A stretch of DNA of 64,000 nt, taken from positions 1 to 64,000 of the forward strand of contig JBDWFY010000022.1 in assembly GCA_039976075.1 (NCBI GenBank), in the 5' to 3' direction. Position numbers and translations under genes: made by a program. The stretch is from JBDWFY01 sp039976075 (GTDB lineage Bacteria > Pseudomonadota > Alphaproteobacteria > Rhizobiales > Stappiaceae). The notes under the pieces are model-generated. The model did no database searches, had not been told where the DNA came from, and saw only the letters and a list, made by a program, of their open reading frames with translations. This document shows, piece after piece, positions 24,831 to 33,610 of the stretch (positions are counted from its first letter, which is position 1; every line of letters begins with the position of its first letter).

Positions 24831-26159
24831 ATGTCGATCGACAGAACAGACAAATGGAGAGCGGGCCAGTCTGTTCTGTTGCGCGACGCGACAGTGCCAA
24901 CCTGCATGCTCGACGATGAGACTGCGCCGAATAACCAGGATTATTGCAGGCTTGATATTCTGCTTAGAGGCGGGCTCATCGAGCGCATTGCTGCGGAAAT
25001 CAATCTGCAGGAAGGGGATGATCTATGTGTGGTCGATATGGATGGGGGCATGGTCTGGCCAACGCTCGTTGACATGCATACCCATCTGGATAAAGGGCAC
25101 ATTTGGCCGCGCAAACCCAATCCAGATGGCACATTTGACGGCGCCCTGACAGCGGTTGGCGAAGATCGCGGCGAAAACTGGACGGCTGAAGATGTGCGCG
25201 CGCGCATGGATTTTTCGCTGCGCTGTGCGTTTGCGCACGGAACGGGCGCCATTCGAACACATCTGGATTCAATTCCGCCGCAAGACAGCATCTCCTGGCC
25301 TGTCTTTGAGGAAATGCGTCAGGCATGGGCTGGTCGGATCGAGCTACAGGCCGCTGCCCTGTTCGGGATTGATATGTTGCAACGGGATGAAACATTCCTG
25401 AAGCAGATTGTCGAACGCATTGCCGAAACGGGCGGGGTTTTGGGTGCTGTCACCTACATGATTCCTGAACTGGATCAGAATCTCGATGAAATTTTCCAGG
25501 CTGCGATCGACACGGGTCTTGATCTCGACTTTCACGTCGACGAGACAGCCGACCCCTCCGCCAGATCGTTGCATCATATTGCGCAGGCTGCTCTTAGAAA
25601 CGGGTTTGAGGGCAAGCTGGTTTGCGGGCATTGTTGCTCCCTTGCTCGTCAGGAGGAAGAGGAAACCAATGCGACGCTCGATCTGGTTGCAAAAGCTGGA
25701 ATAGGGATCGTTTCGCTTCCCCTGTGCAACATGTATCTACAGGACAGAGTATCAGGGCGAACACCCCGATGGCGCGGGGTTACTTTGCTACATGAAATGA
25801 AACAGCGTGGAATTGAGGTGGCGGTTGCCTCGGATAACACGCGTGATCCGTTTTATGCATATGGTGATCTGGACCTTGTTGAAGTTTTTCGAGAAGCCAC
25901 CCGTATTATCCACCTTGACCATCCGATTGGAAATTGGCCGGCGTCTATCGCAAGCACACCGGGGAGGATGATGTCCATACCCGGACGGGGTTGGATCAAG
26001 GAAGGCAATCCCGCCGATCTGATACTCTTCGGTGCGAGGACTTGGGCAGAGCTTCTCTCTAGACCCCAGTCTGACAGGAAAGTGGTGCGGGCCGGTGAAC
26101 AGATCGATCAGACTCTGCCGGATTACCGCGAACTGGATTATCTGATGGGAGCTGTGTGA
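24831..26159 (+). CDS. Cytosine deaminase-like amidohydrolase
   Basis: A 442-residue metal-dependent hydrolase of the CodA-type amidohydrolase superfamily. Metal ligands are visible in order: DMHTHLDKGH (His83, His85), DFHVDETADP (His and catalytic-type Glu), LVCGHCCSLA (His), and VASDNTRDPF (Asp). These match the layout of E. coli cytosine deaminase. Similar proteins deaminate creatinine, isoguanine, ammelide or other cyclic guanidines, so the name is by family. The ATG abuts the permease stop codon. The transporter probably brings in the substrate. Its stop codon overlaps the next ATG. Confidence 0.88.
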   Translation: MSIDRTDKWRAGQSVLLRDATVPTCMLDDETAPNNQDYCRLDILLRGGLIERIAAEINLQEGDDLCVVDMDGGMVWPTLVDMHTHLDKGHIWPRKPNPDGTFDGALTAVGEDRGENWTAEDVRARMDFSLRCAFAHGTGAIRTHLDSIPPQDSISWPVFEEMRQAWAGRIELQAAALFGIDMLQRDETFLKQIVERIAETGGVLGAVTYMIPELDQNLDEIFQAAIDTGLDLDFHVDETADPSARSLHHIAQAALRNGFEGKLVCGHCCSLARQEEEETNATLDLVAKAGIGIVSLPLCNMYLQDRVSGRTPRWRGVTLLHEMKQRGIEVAVASDNTRDPFYAYGDLDLVEVFREATRIIHLDHPIGNWPASIASTPGRMMSIPGRGWIKEGNPADLILFGARTWAELLSRPQSDRKVVRAGEQIDQTLPDYRELDYLMGAV

Positions 26160-27565
26160 TGGCTGATCTTGCTGCGTTGGTATCTGAATTGGACGGCATT
26201 CGTCTCGAAGAAAATGCCATTATTGTCAAACAGAAAAGCCGCGACTTTTTCTGGTATTCGCCCGTACTGAAAAAACAGTTGGACCATGTGTCCGGCGACA
26301 TAGTTGCAACGCCGCGTGATGAAGCGGAAATCGTCAGGATACTGAAAGCCTGCTACCGGCTTGATATTCCGGTGACGACCCGTGGAGCGGGAACCGGCAA
26401 TTATGGACAGGCCATGCCGCTGTCCGGCGGGCTTGTGCTTAATCTGGCCGAAATGAGCCGGATAAAAAGCATTAGCCCGGGGCGGGTTGTTGCCGAGGCA
26501 GGCGCAATTATTTCCCAGATTGATGAGGCGACACGTGCTGATTCAGAGCAGGAGCTGCGGCTGCATCCATCGACGTACAGGACTGCCACCATCGGTGGTT
26601 TCGTCGCAGGCGGTTCCGGGGGGGTCGGTTCGATCAACTGGGGCGGCCTCAGGGACCTGGGCAATGTTATCCGACTACGGGTTTTGACGATGGAGGCCGA
26701 GCCTCGCGTTCTGGAGATGTGCGGCGAAGAGTTGCACAAAGTGATGCATGCCTATGGCACCAATGGCATCATTACGGAAGTTGAGATGCCATTGACCCAG
26801 GCGCATGACTGGATTGATGTGCTTGTCGGATTTGATGATTTCATGGATTCCGTGATTTTCGGTGATGCGCTGGGTAATCAGGACGGTATCCTGGTCAAGG
26901 AAATCGCTCCAATTGCAGCGCCGGTTCCCCATGATTACTTTTTACGCCACCAGAAATTCCTGAAGCCGAAACAATCGGTGTGTGTGGTGATGGTTGCCCC
27001 CTGCGCAATGGATGCGTTTGCCGCGTTTACTGCACGTTTTCCCAAGGCAACGCTCTGCTATCGTTCGGACAAAGCGAGCGAGGAGGACCGTAAAGCGCTA
27101 CCGCCTGCTTACGAGTTGGCCTGGAATCACACGACCCTGCGTGGTTTGCGTGTCGATCCAAACATCACCTATCTGCAGGTTCTTTATCCATTTCCCGATC
27201 AGGTCTCCCTGGTGGAAAAAATGAGTAATCTGCTTGGCGATGAGGTGCCTGTTCATCTGGAATTCGTGCGCTTTGACGGCAAAGTAACCTGCTTTGGCCT
27301 GCCTCTTGTTCGCTTTACAACTGAAGAACGCCTGGATGAAATTATCAAGCTGCACGAAGACAATGGATGTCCAATCTTCAACCCCCACCGCTATACACTC
27401 GAAGAAGGCGGCATGAAACAAACCGATGCGGTTCAACTTGCATTCAAGCGTGAATCTGATCCCAAGGGTTTGCTCAACCCGGGAAAAATGATTGCCTGGG
27501 AAGACCCGGATTATGATTTTACCAGCAGCAAGCTGTTTCTGTTTCCCGGTCTGCAAAGGGGCTGA
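26159..27565 (+). CDS. FAD-binding oxidoreductase (GlcD/PCMH type)
   Basis: A 468-residue flavoprotein of the vanillyl-alcohol-oxidase fold. The FAD-binding domain spans about 30-220: PVTTRGAGTGNYGQAMPL is the pyrophosphate loop, and ATIGGFVAGGSGGVGS a second binding loop. The C-terminal part ends with DPKGLLNPGKM, the family closing motif. Members oxidise 2-hydroxy acids or alcohols and pass electrons to oxygen, quinone or a partner. The start overlaps the amidohydrolase stop (TGATG), so the two enzymes are coupled. It probably oxidises a product of the same pathway. No Fe-S partner is present. Confidence 0.87.
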   Translation: MADLAALVSELDGIRLEENAIIVKQKSRDFFWYSPVLKKQLDHVSGDIVATPRDEAEIVRILKACYRLDIPVTTRGAGTGNYGQAMPLSGGLVLNLAEMSRIKSISPGRVVAEAGAIISQIDEATRADSEQELRLHPSTYRTATIGGFVAGGSGGVGSINWGGLRDLGNVIRLRVLTMEAEPRVLEMCGEELHKVMHAYGTNGIITEVEMPLTQAHDWIDVLVGFDDFMDSVIFGDALGNQDGILVKEIAPIAAPVPHDYFLRHQKFLKPKQSVCVVMVAPCAMDAFAAFTARFPKATLCYRSDKASEEDRKALPPAYELAWNHTTLRGLRVDPNITYLQVLYPFPDQVSLVEKMSNLLGDEVPVHLEFVRFDGKVTCFGLPLVRFTTEERLDEIIKLHEDNGCPIFNPHRYTLEEGGMKQTDAVQLAFKRESDPKGLLNPGKMIAWEDPDYDFTSSKLFLFPGLQRG

Positions 27566-27733
27566 CCTGCCAACACATTCCGCATAGAGTATTTGCTGAT
27601 ATCGGGAACCGGTTTTGCGGCTGGAAAATGCAGTAATACAAACAGGTGCATCGGTGATGCCTTGATCGTCTGATCGCGATCAATTTTCGGATGGGTTTGA
27701 CATGACCAAGTCGTGTGTGAGGGGGAGAAAAAA

Positions 27734-28315
27734 GTGCGGGTTCTGGTGATTTTTGCCCATCCTGTTGAATCCAGTTTTCAGGCGGCACTTCACCTAAAAG
27801 TCGTTGAAACGCTTATCCGGGCTGGCCACAAAGTTGATGATCTGGATTTATATGCAGAGGACTTCGATCCACTACTTTCCAGCGAGGAACGCAGCAACTA
27901 CCACAACCTTGAAGCCGATCGATCAGCTGTGAGACCCTACATTGACAGATTAACCGCTGCCGAAGCCCTTGTACTGATCTATCCTGTCTGGAACTATGGT
28001 TTCCCGGCGATCTTGAAGGGCTTCTTTGATCGGGTATTTCTGCCCGGTGTGTCATTTGAAATGCAGGATGGTAAAGTCAGTCCCTCTCTTCAAAACATTT
28101 CCAAGCTTGTTGCGGTCACGACCTATGGGGGGACTTGGTGGCGTGCTTTTCTTGCCGGAGACCCGCCGCGTAAATTGATAATGCGGTTCCTGCGGGCGAT
28201 TACGAGGCCTGGTCAAGGGTGCCTCTATCTCGCCCACTACGACATGAACCGGTCAACAACCCGAAGTCGGGAAACTTTTCTTGACCAGGTGGCAAAAGAA
28301 ATGGAGCAGTTCTGA
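27734..28315 (+). CDS. NAD(P)H-dependent flavin oxidoreductase, flavodoxin fold (NQO1-like)
   Basis: A 193-residue cytosolic protein of the flavodoxin-like-2 family. LVIFAHPVESSFQAALH is the phosphate-binding start, IYPVWNYGFPAILKGFFDRVF the flavin-contact segment, and VAVTTYGGTWW the third. It would reduce quinones or related acceptors with NAD(P)H. I chose the GTG at 27734, preceded by GAGGGGGAG; GTG 27713 is upstream of that site. It overlaps the next gene by 1 nt and is its paralogue. Confidence 0.87.
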   Translation: MRVLVIFAHPVESSFQAALHLKVVETLIRAGHKVDDLDLYAEDFDPLLSSEERSNYHNLEADRSAVRPYIDRLTAAEALVLIYPVWNYGFPAILKGFFDRVFLPGVSFEMQDGKVSPSLQNISKLVAVTTYGGTWWRAFLAGDPPRKLIMRFLRAITRPGQGCLYLAHYDMNRSTTRSRETFLDQVAKEMEQF

Positions 28316-28902
28316 TGCGGGCTTTGGTTGTGTTCTGTCATCCATGTGAGGAAAGCTACAATGCCGCGATTGGCAGCGCTGTTCTACACGCACTGGAGCG
28401 GGCAGGGCACGATGTGCAGTATGTCGATCTTTACAAGGAAGAATTCGATCCTGTCATGGGCGCGCATGAGCGGCGGCTTTATCACGAACCAGGTAAAAAC
28501 GAGGATCCGATACGCGATCAGGTTGCTCAGATTCTCTGGTCAGAAATGTTGGTTTTTGTATATCCAACCTGGTGGTACGGGTTGCCGGCGATGTTGAAAG
28601 GTTGGCTCGACCGTGTCTGGGTTCCACATGTGACCTTTGAAATGCCGGATGAAAATCAGCCGATGCGGTCGAAAATGCAGCACATCAAGAAGATTGCTGT
28701 TGTCACGACATGTGGTGCAACTTGGTGGCTATCAAAGCTCGTTGGTGAGCCGGGAAAGAAAACGATTATCCGAGGCATTCGTCTCCTTTGTGCAAAAAAC
28801 TGCCGTACGATGTATCTGGCACTTTACAAAATGGACACATGCAGTTCGCAGCAGCGCCAACAGTATCTTGAAAAAGTAGAAAGAAAGCTTGCCAAATTTT
28901 GA
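28315..28902 (+). CDS. NAD(P)H-dependent flavin oxidoreductase, second copy
   Basis: A 195-residue paralogue of the preceding gene, with the same blocks: VVFCHPCEESYNAAIG, VYPTWWYGLPAMLKGWLDRVWVP and VVTTCGATWW. The WWYGLP form is the commoner one in this family; the first copy has WNYGFP. The tandem, translationally coupled arrangement suggests a heterodimer or two related activities. The MarR gene 135 nt downstream is a candidate regulator, as MarR proteins often control quinone reductases. Confidence 0.87.
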   Translation: MRALVVFCHPCEESYNAAIGSAVLHALERAGHDVQYVDLYKEEFDPVMGAHERRLYHEPGKNEDPIRDQVAQILWSEMLVFVYPTWWYGLPAMLKGWLDRVWVPHVTFEMPDENQPMRSKMQHIKKIAVVTTCGATWWLSKLVGEPGKKTIIRGIRLLCAKNCRTMYLALYKMDTCSSQQRQQYLEKVERKLAKF

Positions 28903-29037
28903 AGGCTACCACGGGCTGCCATTAGAGTTTGTCGGTGTGAAAATATAAGTCATTGTTTTAATTTATGAATACAAAATTCAATCATGTTTTGGGGACGTCA
29001 TCTAACCTTCATGTAGCTCTGCTAAAGAGTGATCATC

Positions 29038-29547
29038 ATGGCGTTCAATTTCAAAAAAAGCATCACGTTTCGGCTTGCTCAGGCGGCTAAGGCCCACCGG
29101 TCTCGCTCCGGTTTCCACCTATCCCGAATTGGGCTGCATCCCGGTCAGGAAGCGGTACTGAAAGTTCTCTCCGTAGAGGACGGGCAGACGATGTCCCAGC
29201 TCGCCGCAGCTCTAGCTGTTCAGCCGCCGACCGTTACCAAAATGGTGACCCGGCTTTCCTCTCAGGAGCTGGTGAGGCGTGAGGTCTCGGAAACCGATGG
29301 CCGTCTTGCCCGGGTGTATCTCGGTGATGCAGCGGATGCCCGATTGAGGGACGTGGACAGTGCCTGGAAACGGCTCGAAAAGGAAGCGTTGAAGGGAATT
29401 GACGACAAGGATCGCAAGAAACTGCGCAAGTTGTTAAGGCTGATTGAAAAGAACCTGGCCGCAACACCAGACGACGATCCGGACCTCGATGACGATCCGA
29501 TAGACGATAGGCAGTCGGACGACAAAACATTGGAACCCGTTGTCTGA
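29038..29547 (+). CDS. MarR family transcriptional regulator
   Basis: A 169-residue winged-helix regulator. The DNA-binding core lies at about 45-105 (TMSQLAAALAVQPPTVTKMVTRL as helix-turn-helix, then VRREVSETDGRLARVYL as the wing with the family DxR). Helices for dimerisation flank it. The C-terminal 25 residues are very acidic (DDDPDLDDDPIDD) and not typical of the family. The ATG at 29038 is preferred over GTG 29029. The likely target is the flavin oxidoreductase pair or itself. Confidence 0.87.
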   Translation: MAFNFKKSITFRLAQAAKAHRSRSGFHLSRIGLHPGQEAVLKVLSVEDGQTMSQLAAALAVQPPTVTKMVTRLSSQELVRREVSETDGRLARVYLGDAADARLRDVDSAWKRLEKEALKGIDDKDRKKLRKLLRLIEKNLAATPDDDPDLDDDPIDDRQSDDKTLEPVV

Positions 29548-29694
29548 ACTTCTGTACAGATTTCCAGTCAGCCCAAATAGGCAGGCAAGACCACAGCTGG
29601 TGGCCTCTATTAGTGTTTTGCACTAAATTTGACACACGAATAATCAGTGCGTGTTCTCAACCGCAGCAAAATCATGTAATCAACAGTTAAATCG

Positions 29695-29716
29695 GTTTAG
29701 GGTGAGAACTCCCTAA
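29695..29716. promoter_or_regulatory. Palindrome upstream of lacI-type gene, site 1
   Basis: TTTAGGG (29695-29701) and CCCTAAA (29710-29716) are a perfect inverted repeat with an 8-nt spacer, 183 nt before the LacI-type start. Size suits a dimeric HTH repressor. Confidence 0.4.
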
Positions 29717-29794
29717 ATATGAACAATTCTGTTTGGAACGAAGCATCTGTCTGAACAGCACGGCATGTTTTGTTCCTGATTGGATTGGAAGTCT

Positions 29795-29816
29795 CTGAAA
29801 ATCATGATGTTTTCAG
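29795..29816. promoter_or_regulatory. Palindrome upstream of lacI-type gene, site 2
   Basis: CTGAAAA (29795-29801) and TTTTCAG (29810-29816) are a perfect inverted repeat with an 8-nt spacer, 83 nt before the LacI-type start. It differs in sequence from site 1, so both are unlikely to bind the same protein. Confidence 0.4.
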
Positions 29817-29898
29817 TAAGTTTCCATCACCTCAGATATAAAACAGGCTTTCGCGCTACGGACGGATTCAGGGAACTCAAACCCTGGAAAGCGATTTT

Positions 29899-30972
29899 AT
29901 GGCTGATGAAAATAATCCTGACGCACAGGATATGCCGGCCCGCAAGAGACCAAGACGGTTGACCTTGAGCCATATGGCGGAAGAACTGGGGATTTCGACC
30001 GCCACGGTATCTCTTGCCTTGAGAGATTCACCGCTTGTCGCCAAGGAAACATTGGCGAAAGTGAAGGAATATGCCGAAAAATCGGGATACATCTATAATC
30101 GGTCAGCGGCGAGCCTGAGAACATCACGGACCAATACGGTGGGGGTCGCCGTTCACGATATCCAGAACCCCTATTTTGCCGAGATATTTCGCAGCCTTGA
30201 GAGTGAACTTGAAAAAAATCGCCAAACGATTTTCATCTGTAACCACAGGGACAGCCACGAGCGTCAGAAAAATTTTGTTGATGCGCTGATGCAGCATCGC
30301 GCCGATGGTCTGATCCTGTGTCCCTCGGTCGGCACGACAGTTGATGATATTGAGACCATTTCAGCGCAGGGATTGCCATTGACCCTGATCTCTCGTGACG
30401 TGCCAGGATCCACTGTGTCTGTCGTACGAGGAAACGATTACTCCGGCGCAAAAGCGCTGACCGAGCACTTGATCGAGCGTGGTCATCGGCGGATCGGATT
30501 TGTTGGCGGACGGCCCGGAACGACGGCTTGGGAAGAGCGACATCGTGGCTGGCAGGATGCCCTCGCCCATGCGGGAATTGATGTTGGCGCGATGTTTGAT
30601 TTGAATGATCTGATGACGCAGGCTGATGGACGCGATGCCGTTCCACGCCTGCTCGCCCGAAAACCCAGACCAACGGCCATATTCGCCTTCAACGACATGG
30701 TGGCACTGGGATTGATGTCGAGTCTTCGCCGGGCTGGTGTTGCTCCGGGCCGGGATATTGCCGTCGCCGGCTATGATGATAACGATGGGTCCGAAGCGCA
30801 TGTACCGGCGCTGACCTCGGTGTGGAACGCACCGGAGCAAATTGGTGAAAAAGCCGCTTCTTTGATGCTGGCACAAATTTCAGGAGGTGATCTCGGGGGG
30901 GAACGCGTCCTGTTTGAACCGGAACTAAGAGTACGAGAAAGTTCGATGTTCGCCCCTGCCTCCGTCCGTTAG
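29899..30972 (+). CDS. LacI family transcriptional regulator
   Basis: A 357-residue repressor or activator. After a 17-residue basic lead, the HTH spans about 20-65 (LTLSHMAEELGISTATVSLALRDSPLV and the hinge-helix region). The periplasmic-binding-like sensor domain starts near TNTVGVAVHDIQNPYF, with RGHRRIGFVGG and AVAGYDDNDGSEA as family motifs. The ligand is usually a sugar or sugar acid. It stands just before a 2-hydroxyacid dehydrogenase, a plausible target, and may control itself. Confidence 0.92.
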   Translation: MADENNPDAQDMPARKRPRRLTLSHMAEELGISTATVSLALRDSPLVAKETLAKVKEYAEKSGYIYNRSAASLRTSRTNTVGVAVHDIQNPYFAEIFRSLESELEKNRQTIFICNHRDSHERQKNFVDALMQHRADGLILCPSVGTTVDDIETISAQGLPLTLISRDVPGSTVSVVRGNDYSGAKALTEHLIERGHRRIGFVGGRPGTTAWEERHRGWQDALAHAGIDVGAMFDLNDLMTQADGRDAVPRLLARKPRPTAIFAFNDMVALGLMSSLRRAGVAPGRDIAVAGYDDNDGSEAHVPALTSVWNAPEQIGEKAASLMLAQISGGDLGGERVLFEPELRVRESSMFAPASVR

Positions 30973-30996
30973 CGCAATTTTCACGATCAATGGATT

Positions 30997-31079
30997 GCGT
31001 AAAGCGCTCCAAGCCTTTGTTTAAACGCATGGCTTTGCCGCAAAGGTGATTCAACCATTACCGAAATCGCTGTAGAGTA
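30997..31079. repeat. Dispersed intergenic repeat, copy 2
   Basis: Shares the identical 17-mer GCTCCAAGCCTTTGTTT (31006-31022) with the copy at 8006-8083, followed in the same order by AAAGGTGA-TCAA (from 31042) and CCGAAAT with a GTAGAG end. The loop between has diverged. It lies between the LacI-type gene and the dehydrogenase. Confidence 0.65.
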
Positions 31080-31100
31080 TCAGCTTCTCATCTTCATTTC

Positions 31101-31125
31101 TTTGAACCACAAGAACATGTTCAAA
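31101..31125. promoter_or_regulatory. Palindrome upstream of the 2-hydroxyacid dehydrogenase
   Basis: TTTGAAC (31101-31107) and GTTCAAA (31119-31125) are a perfect inverted repeat with 11 nt between. It also contains the 10-bp palindrome GAACATGTTC (31113-31122). It ends 37 nt before the dehydrogenase start and so could act as an operator. Confidence 0.4.
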
Positions 31126-31162
31126 ACTAATCCCCGTTACCCAGACTGTCAGGTGCCTTAAA

Positions 31163-32128
31163 ATGTCAAAACCCGAAATACTCGTGACCAACGGATCTCT
31201 TCCTGCCGTTTTGGAAGGCTTGGAGAGTGACTTTACACTTCGCCATTATTGGTCAGCAGAAAATCCCGATCAGTTTTTGGATGCGCATGTTGACACGATC
31301 AGAGGCGTCGTCGCCGGCGGTCACATCAACATCGACGCGGCTTTCATCGATCGGTGCCCGAAGCTGGAAATCGTCTCAAATTTCGGTGTCGGCTACGATA
31401 GCATTGACGCCGGTTATGCAGCAGAAAAAGGGGTGATTGTAACCAACACCCCCGATGTCCTTACCGAAGAAGTTGCGGATACGGCGATTGGTCTCGCCAT
31501 CATGACGGTGCGCGAGCTCGGTGCTGCAGAACGCTGGTTGAGAGCCGGCAAGTGGGCTGATGAGGGTGACTTTCCACTTACAACCGGTACGCTTCGTGGC
31601 AAGACCATGGGTATTCTGGGTCTCGGCAGAATCGGTCAGGCTGTCGCCCGTCGGGCCGAGGCGATGGGGTTGAAAATTGCCTACCATGGCCGGAAAAAAC
31701 AGGCCGTTGACTACACCTATTTTGATACACTCGCAGGCTTGGCGGAAAATTCCGATATTCTTGTATGCATCATGCCTGGTGGTGAAGCGACGCACCACAT
31801 GGTCAGCGCTGAGATATTCAGTGCGCTCGGGCCGGAAGGGTATTTCATCAATATCGGGCGCGGTTCGAGTGTTGATGAGGCCGCATTGATTGCAGCGCTG
31901 AAATCCAACACCATCTGCGCTGCAGGGCTTGATGTTTTCGAGAATGAACCACATGTCCCGGCGGATTTGATCGCTTTGGAAAACACTGTTCTCCTGCCCC
32001 ATGTGGGGTCCGGTACGGTTCATACCAGACGGGCGATGGGACAGCTTGTTGTCGATAACATCAAGAACTGGTTTGAAAATGGTGCGCCGGTCACACCGGT
32101 GGCCGAAACACCCTGGCCGCGATCTTAA
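31163..32128 (+). CDS. D-2-hydroxyacid dehydrogenase (glyoxylate/hydroxypyruvate reductase-like)
   Basis: A 321-residue NAD(P)-dependent enzyme reducing a 2-keto acid to a D-2-hydroxy acid. SNFGVGYDSID and NTPDVLTEEVADTAIG are the substrate-loop blocks. GILGLGRIGQA (150-160) is the dinucleotide site. The catalytic set is Arg233 (NIGRGSSVDE), Glu262 (FENEP) and His280 (LLPHVGS). HGRKK at 175-179 after the beta strand suggests NADPH. It sits between the LacI-type gene and a convergent aminotransferase and shares a bidirectional terminator with the latter. Confidence 0.92.
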   Translation: MSKPEILVTNGSLPAVLEGLESDFTLRHYWSAENPDQFLDAHVDTIRGVVAGGHINIDAAFIDRCPKLEIVSNFGVGYDSIDAGYAAEKGVIVTNTPDVLTEEVADTAIGLAIMTVRELGAAERWLRAGKWADEGDFPLTTGTLRGKTMGILGLGRIGQAVARRAEAMGLKIAYHGRKKQAVDYTYFDTLAGLAENSDILVCIMPGGEATHHMVSAEIFSALGPEGYFINIGRGSSVDEAALIAALKSNTICAAGLDVFENEPHVPADLIALENTVLLPHVGSGTVHTRRAMGQLVVDNIKNWFENGAPVTPVAETPWPRS

Positions 32129-32141
32129 ACCAGGAATTACT

Positions 32142-32179
32142 CCATGCGAGTTCGCTGACAAACGAGCGAACTCGCATGG
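32142..32179. terminator. Shared terminator hairpin between convergent genes
   Basis: CCATGCGAGTTCGCT (32142-32156) and AGCGAACTCGCATGG (32165-32179) make a perfect 15-bp stem with an 8-nt loop, 13 nt after one stop codon and 7 nt from the other. T-tracts are short on both sides, but position and strength fit a bidirectional terminator. Confidence 0.75.
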
Positions 32180-32186
32180 TTTACAC

Positions 32187-33371
32187 TCAGGACTCCGGCG
32201 GTGTGTTTGCCAGAAAGTCTTTCATTTTTGCGGTGGCTTTTCTGATGTTCTCAGTCGAGTTGGCATAAGAGAGACGAATATACCCTTCGCCGTGTATGCC
32301 GAAATCAGGTCCGCCAATTGTCGCAACACCAGCGTCCTCCAATAAAGCCGATGCCAAAGGTTTCGCCTTCCAGCCTGTTTGAGTGATATTGGGGAACGCA
32401 TAAAAGGCGCCTTTGGGCGTCGCGCAGGAGATGTTGGGCAGTGCGTTTAATTCCTCAACAACGACCTTCCTGCGTGAATCGAATTCTCGCATCATGTCAT
32501 CGACAGAATCCTGCGGACCGGTCAGTGCTTCAAGCCCGGCAAATTGAGCTGGTGCATTGACGCACGACCACGCATTTACAGCAAGTTTGCGCGCCTTGTC
32601 ATAGAGAGCTTCAGGCCAGATCGAGTACCCCATCCGCCAACCAGTCATGGCGTATGTCTTGGACCAGCCATCCAGCAAAATCAAACGGTTGCGAATTGAT
32701 TCATAGCTCATCAGGGAGACGTGCTGCTGGCCGTCATACGTCATGCGGCTGTAGATCTCATCGGACATGAGAGCAACATCGGGCCGATCCTCCAGCCCTG
32801 CTACCAGTTTGTCAATTTCCGCCTTGGGTGTGACACCACCGGTTGGATTGGCAGGTGAATTGGTAATCAATAGACGGGTTTCAGGTGTCATCAAGGACAG
32901 GGTTTCTTCCGCCGAAAAGGCAAAACCGTTTTCCTCGCGGATGGGGACAGGAACAGGTCTGGCGCCGGTAAACTCAATCATCGAACGATAGATCGGAAAT
33001 CCGGGATCGGGATACAGAATATCGACGCCCGGTTCGCCAAACATCAAGATGGTCATGAACATTGTCACTTTGCCGCCGGGTACGATCAGCACGTTTTCCG
33101 GTGATACGGGCGCACCTGTCCTTGTTTGCACATCTTGGGCAACCGCCTCGCGAAGTGGTAAAATACCCGTCGCCGGGGTATATCCATGATGGCCATCGCG
33201 CAAGGCGCGTATCGCGGCTTCAACGATATTGTCCGGTGTCTTGAAATCCGGCTGTCCAATCCCGAGATTGACAATATCCCGACCCTGCGAGGCCAGGTCT
33301 GTCGCACGCGCCAGTACCGCAAATGCGTTTTCTTCTCCGATGCGGTCAAAGCCGGCGATTGTCTTCAGCAT
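32187..33371 (-). CDS. Class I/II pyridoxal-phosphate aminotransferase
   Basis: A 394-residue fold-type I aminotransferase. Blocks in order are NLGIGQPDFKTP, GYTPATGILPLREAVA, NSPANPTGG, LMSDEIYSRM, and the PLP-lysine segment LLDGWSKTYAMTGWRMGY. GYIRLSYANSTENI holds the Arg that binds the substrate carboxylate. It resembles aspartate/aromatic aminotransferases. The ATG at 33371 has GAGGA 7 nt upstream; a longer start at 33389 lies before that site. Convergent with the dehydrogenase, it might feed it a keto acid, but this is guesswork. Confidence 0.92.
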   Translation of the reverse strand: MLKTIAGFDRIGEENAFAVLARATDLASQGRDIVNLGIGQPDFKTPDNIVEAAIRALRDGHHGYTPATGILPLREAVAQDVQTRTGAPVSPENVLIVPGGKVTMFMTILMFGEPGVDILYPDPGFPIYRSMIEFTGARPVPVPIREENGFAFSAEETLSLMTPETRLLITNSPANPTGGVTPKAEIDKLVAGLEDRPDVALMSDEIYSRMTYDGQQHVSLMSYESIRNRLILLDGWSKTYAMTGWRMGYSIWPEALYDKARKLAVNAWSCVNAPAQFAGLEALTGPQDSVDDMMREFDSRRKVVVEELNALPNISCATPKGAFYAFPNITQTGWKAKPLASALLEDAGVATIGGPDFGIHGEGYIRLSYANSTENIRKATAKMKDFLANTPPES

Positions 33372-33610
33372 TCTTTTTTCCTCGTCCATTCAGGGGGAAC
33401 TTTATTTGAGACATACACGTTTTATGCGCACAAGTCCGGTGTTTGTGACAAGGAGTCTACGGCTTGAAAGGATGGGAAAGGTTGTGAGAAAAATTTGCTG
33501 TTGCAACTGGAATTAAGCCACTTTATCGGGAAGATGCGGGTTTGCAGGTGAGTATTGCCGCAGCAGTCTGCTAAAAGAACAACGCTGCTTGGTGTGTGAA
33601 GGAAAATATC

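Larger units (their letters stand above)
29548..29898. other. 351-nt upstream region of the LacI-type regulator
   Basis: No gene is seen. It is AT-richer than its surroundings and holds two 7-8-7 palindromes, listed separately. There is no clear terminator for the MarR gene. Confidence 0.55.

Noticed and set aside
29740..29780. LexA-like GAAC/GTTC pair
   Set aside because: The spacing between the GAAC and GTTC halves is far longer than the 7 nt of alphaproteobacterial LexA boxes.
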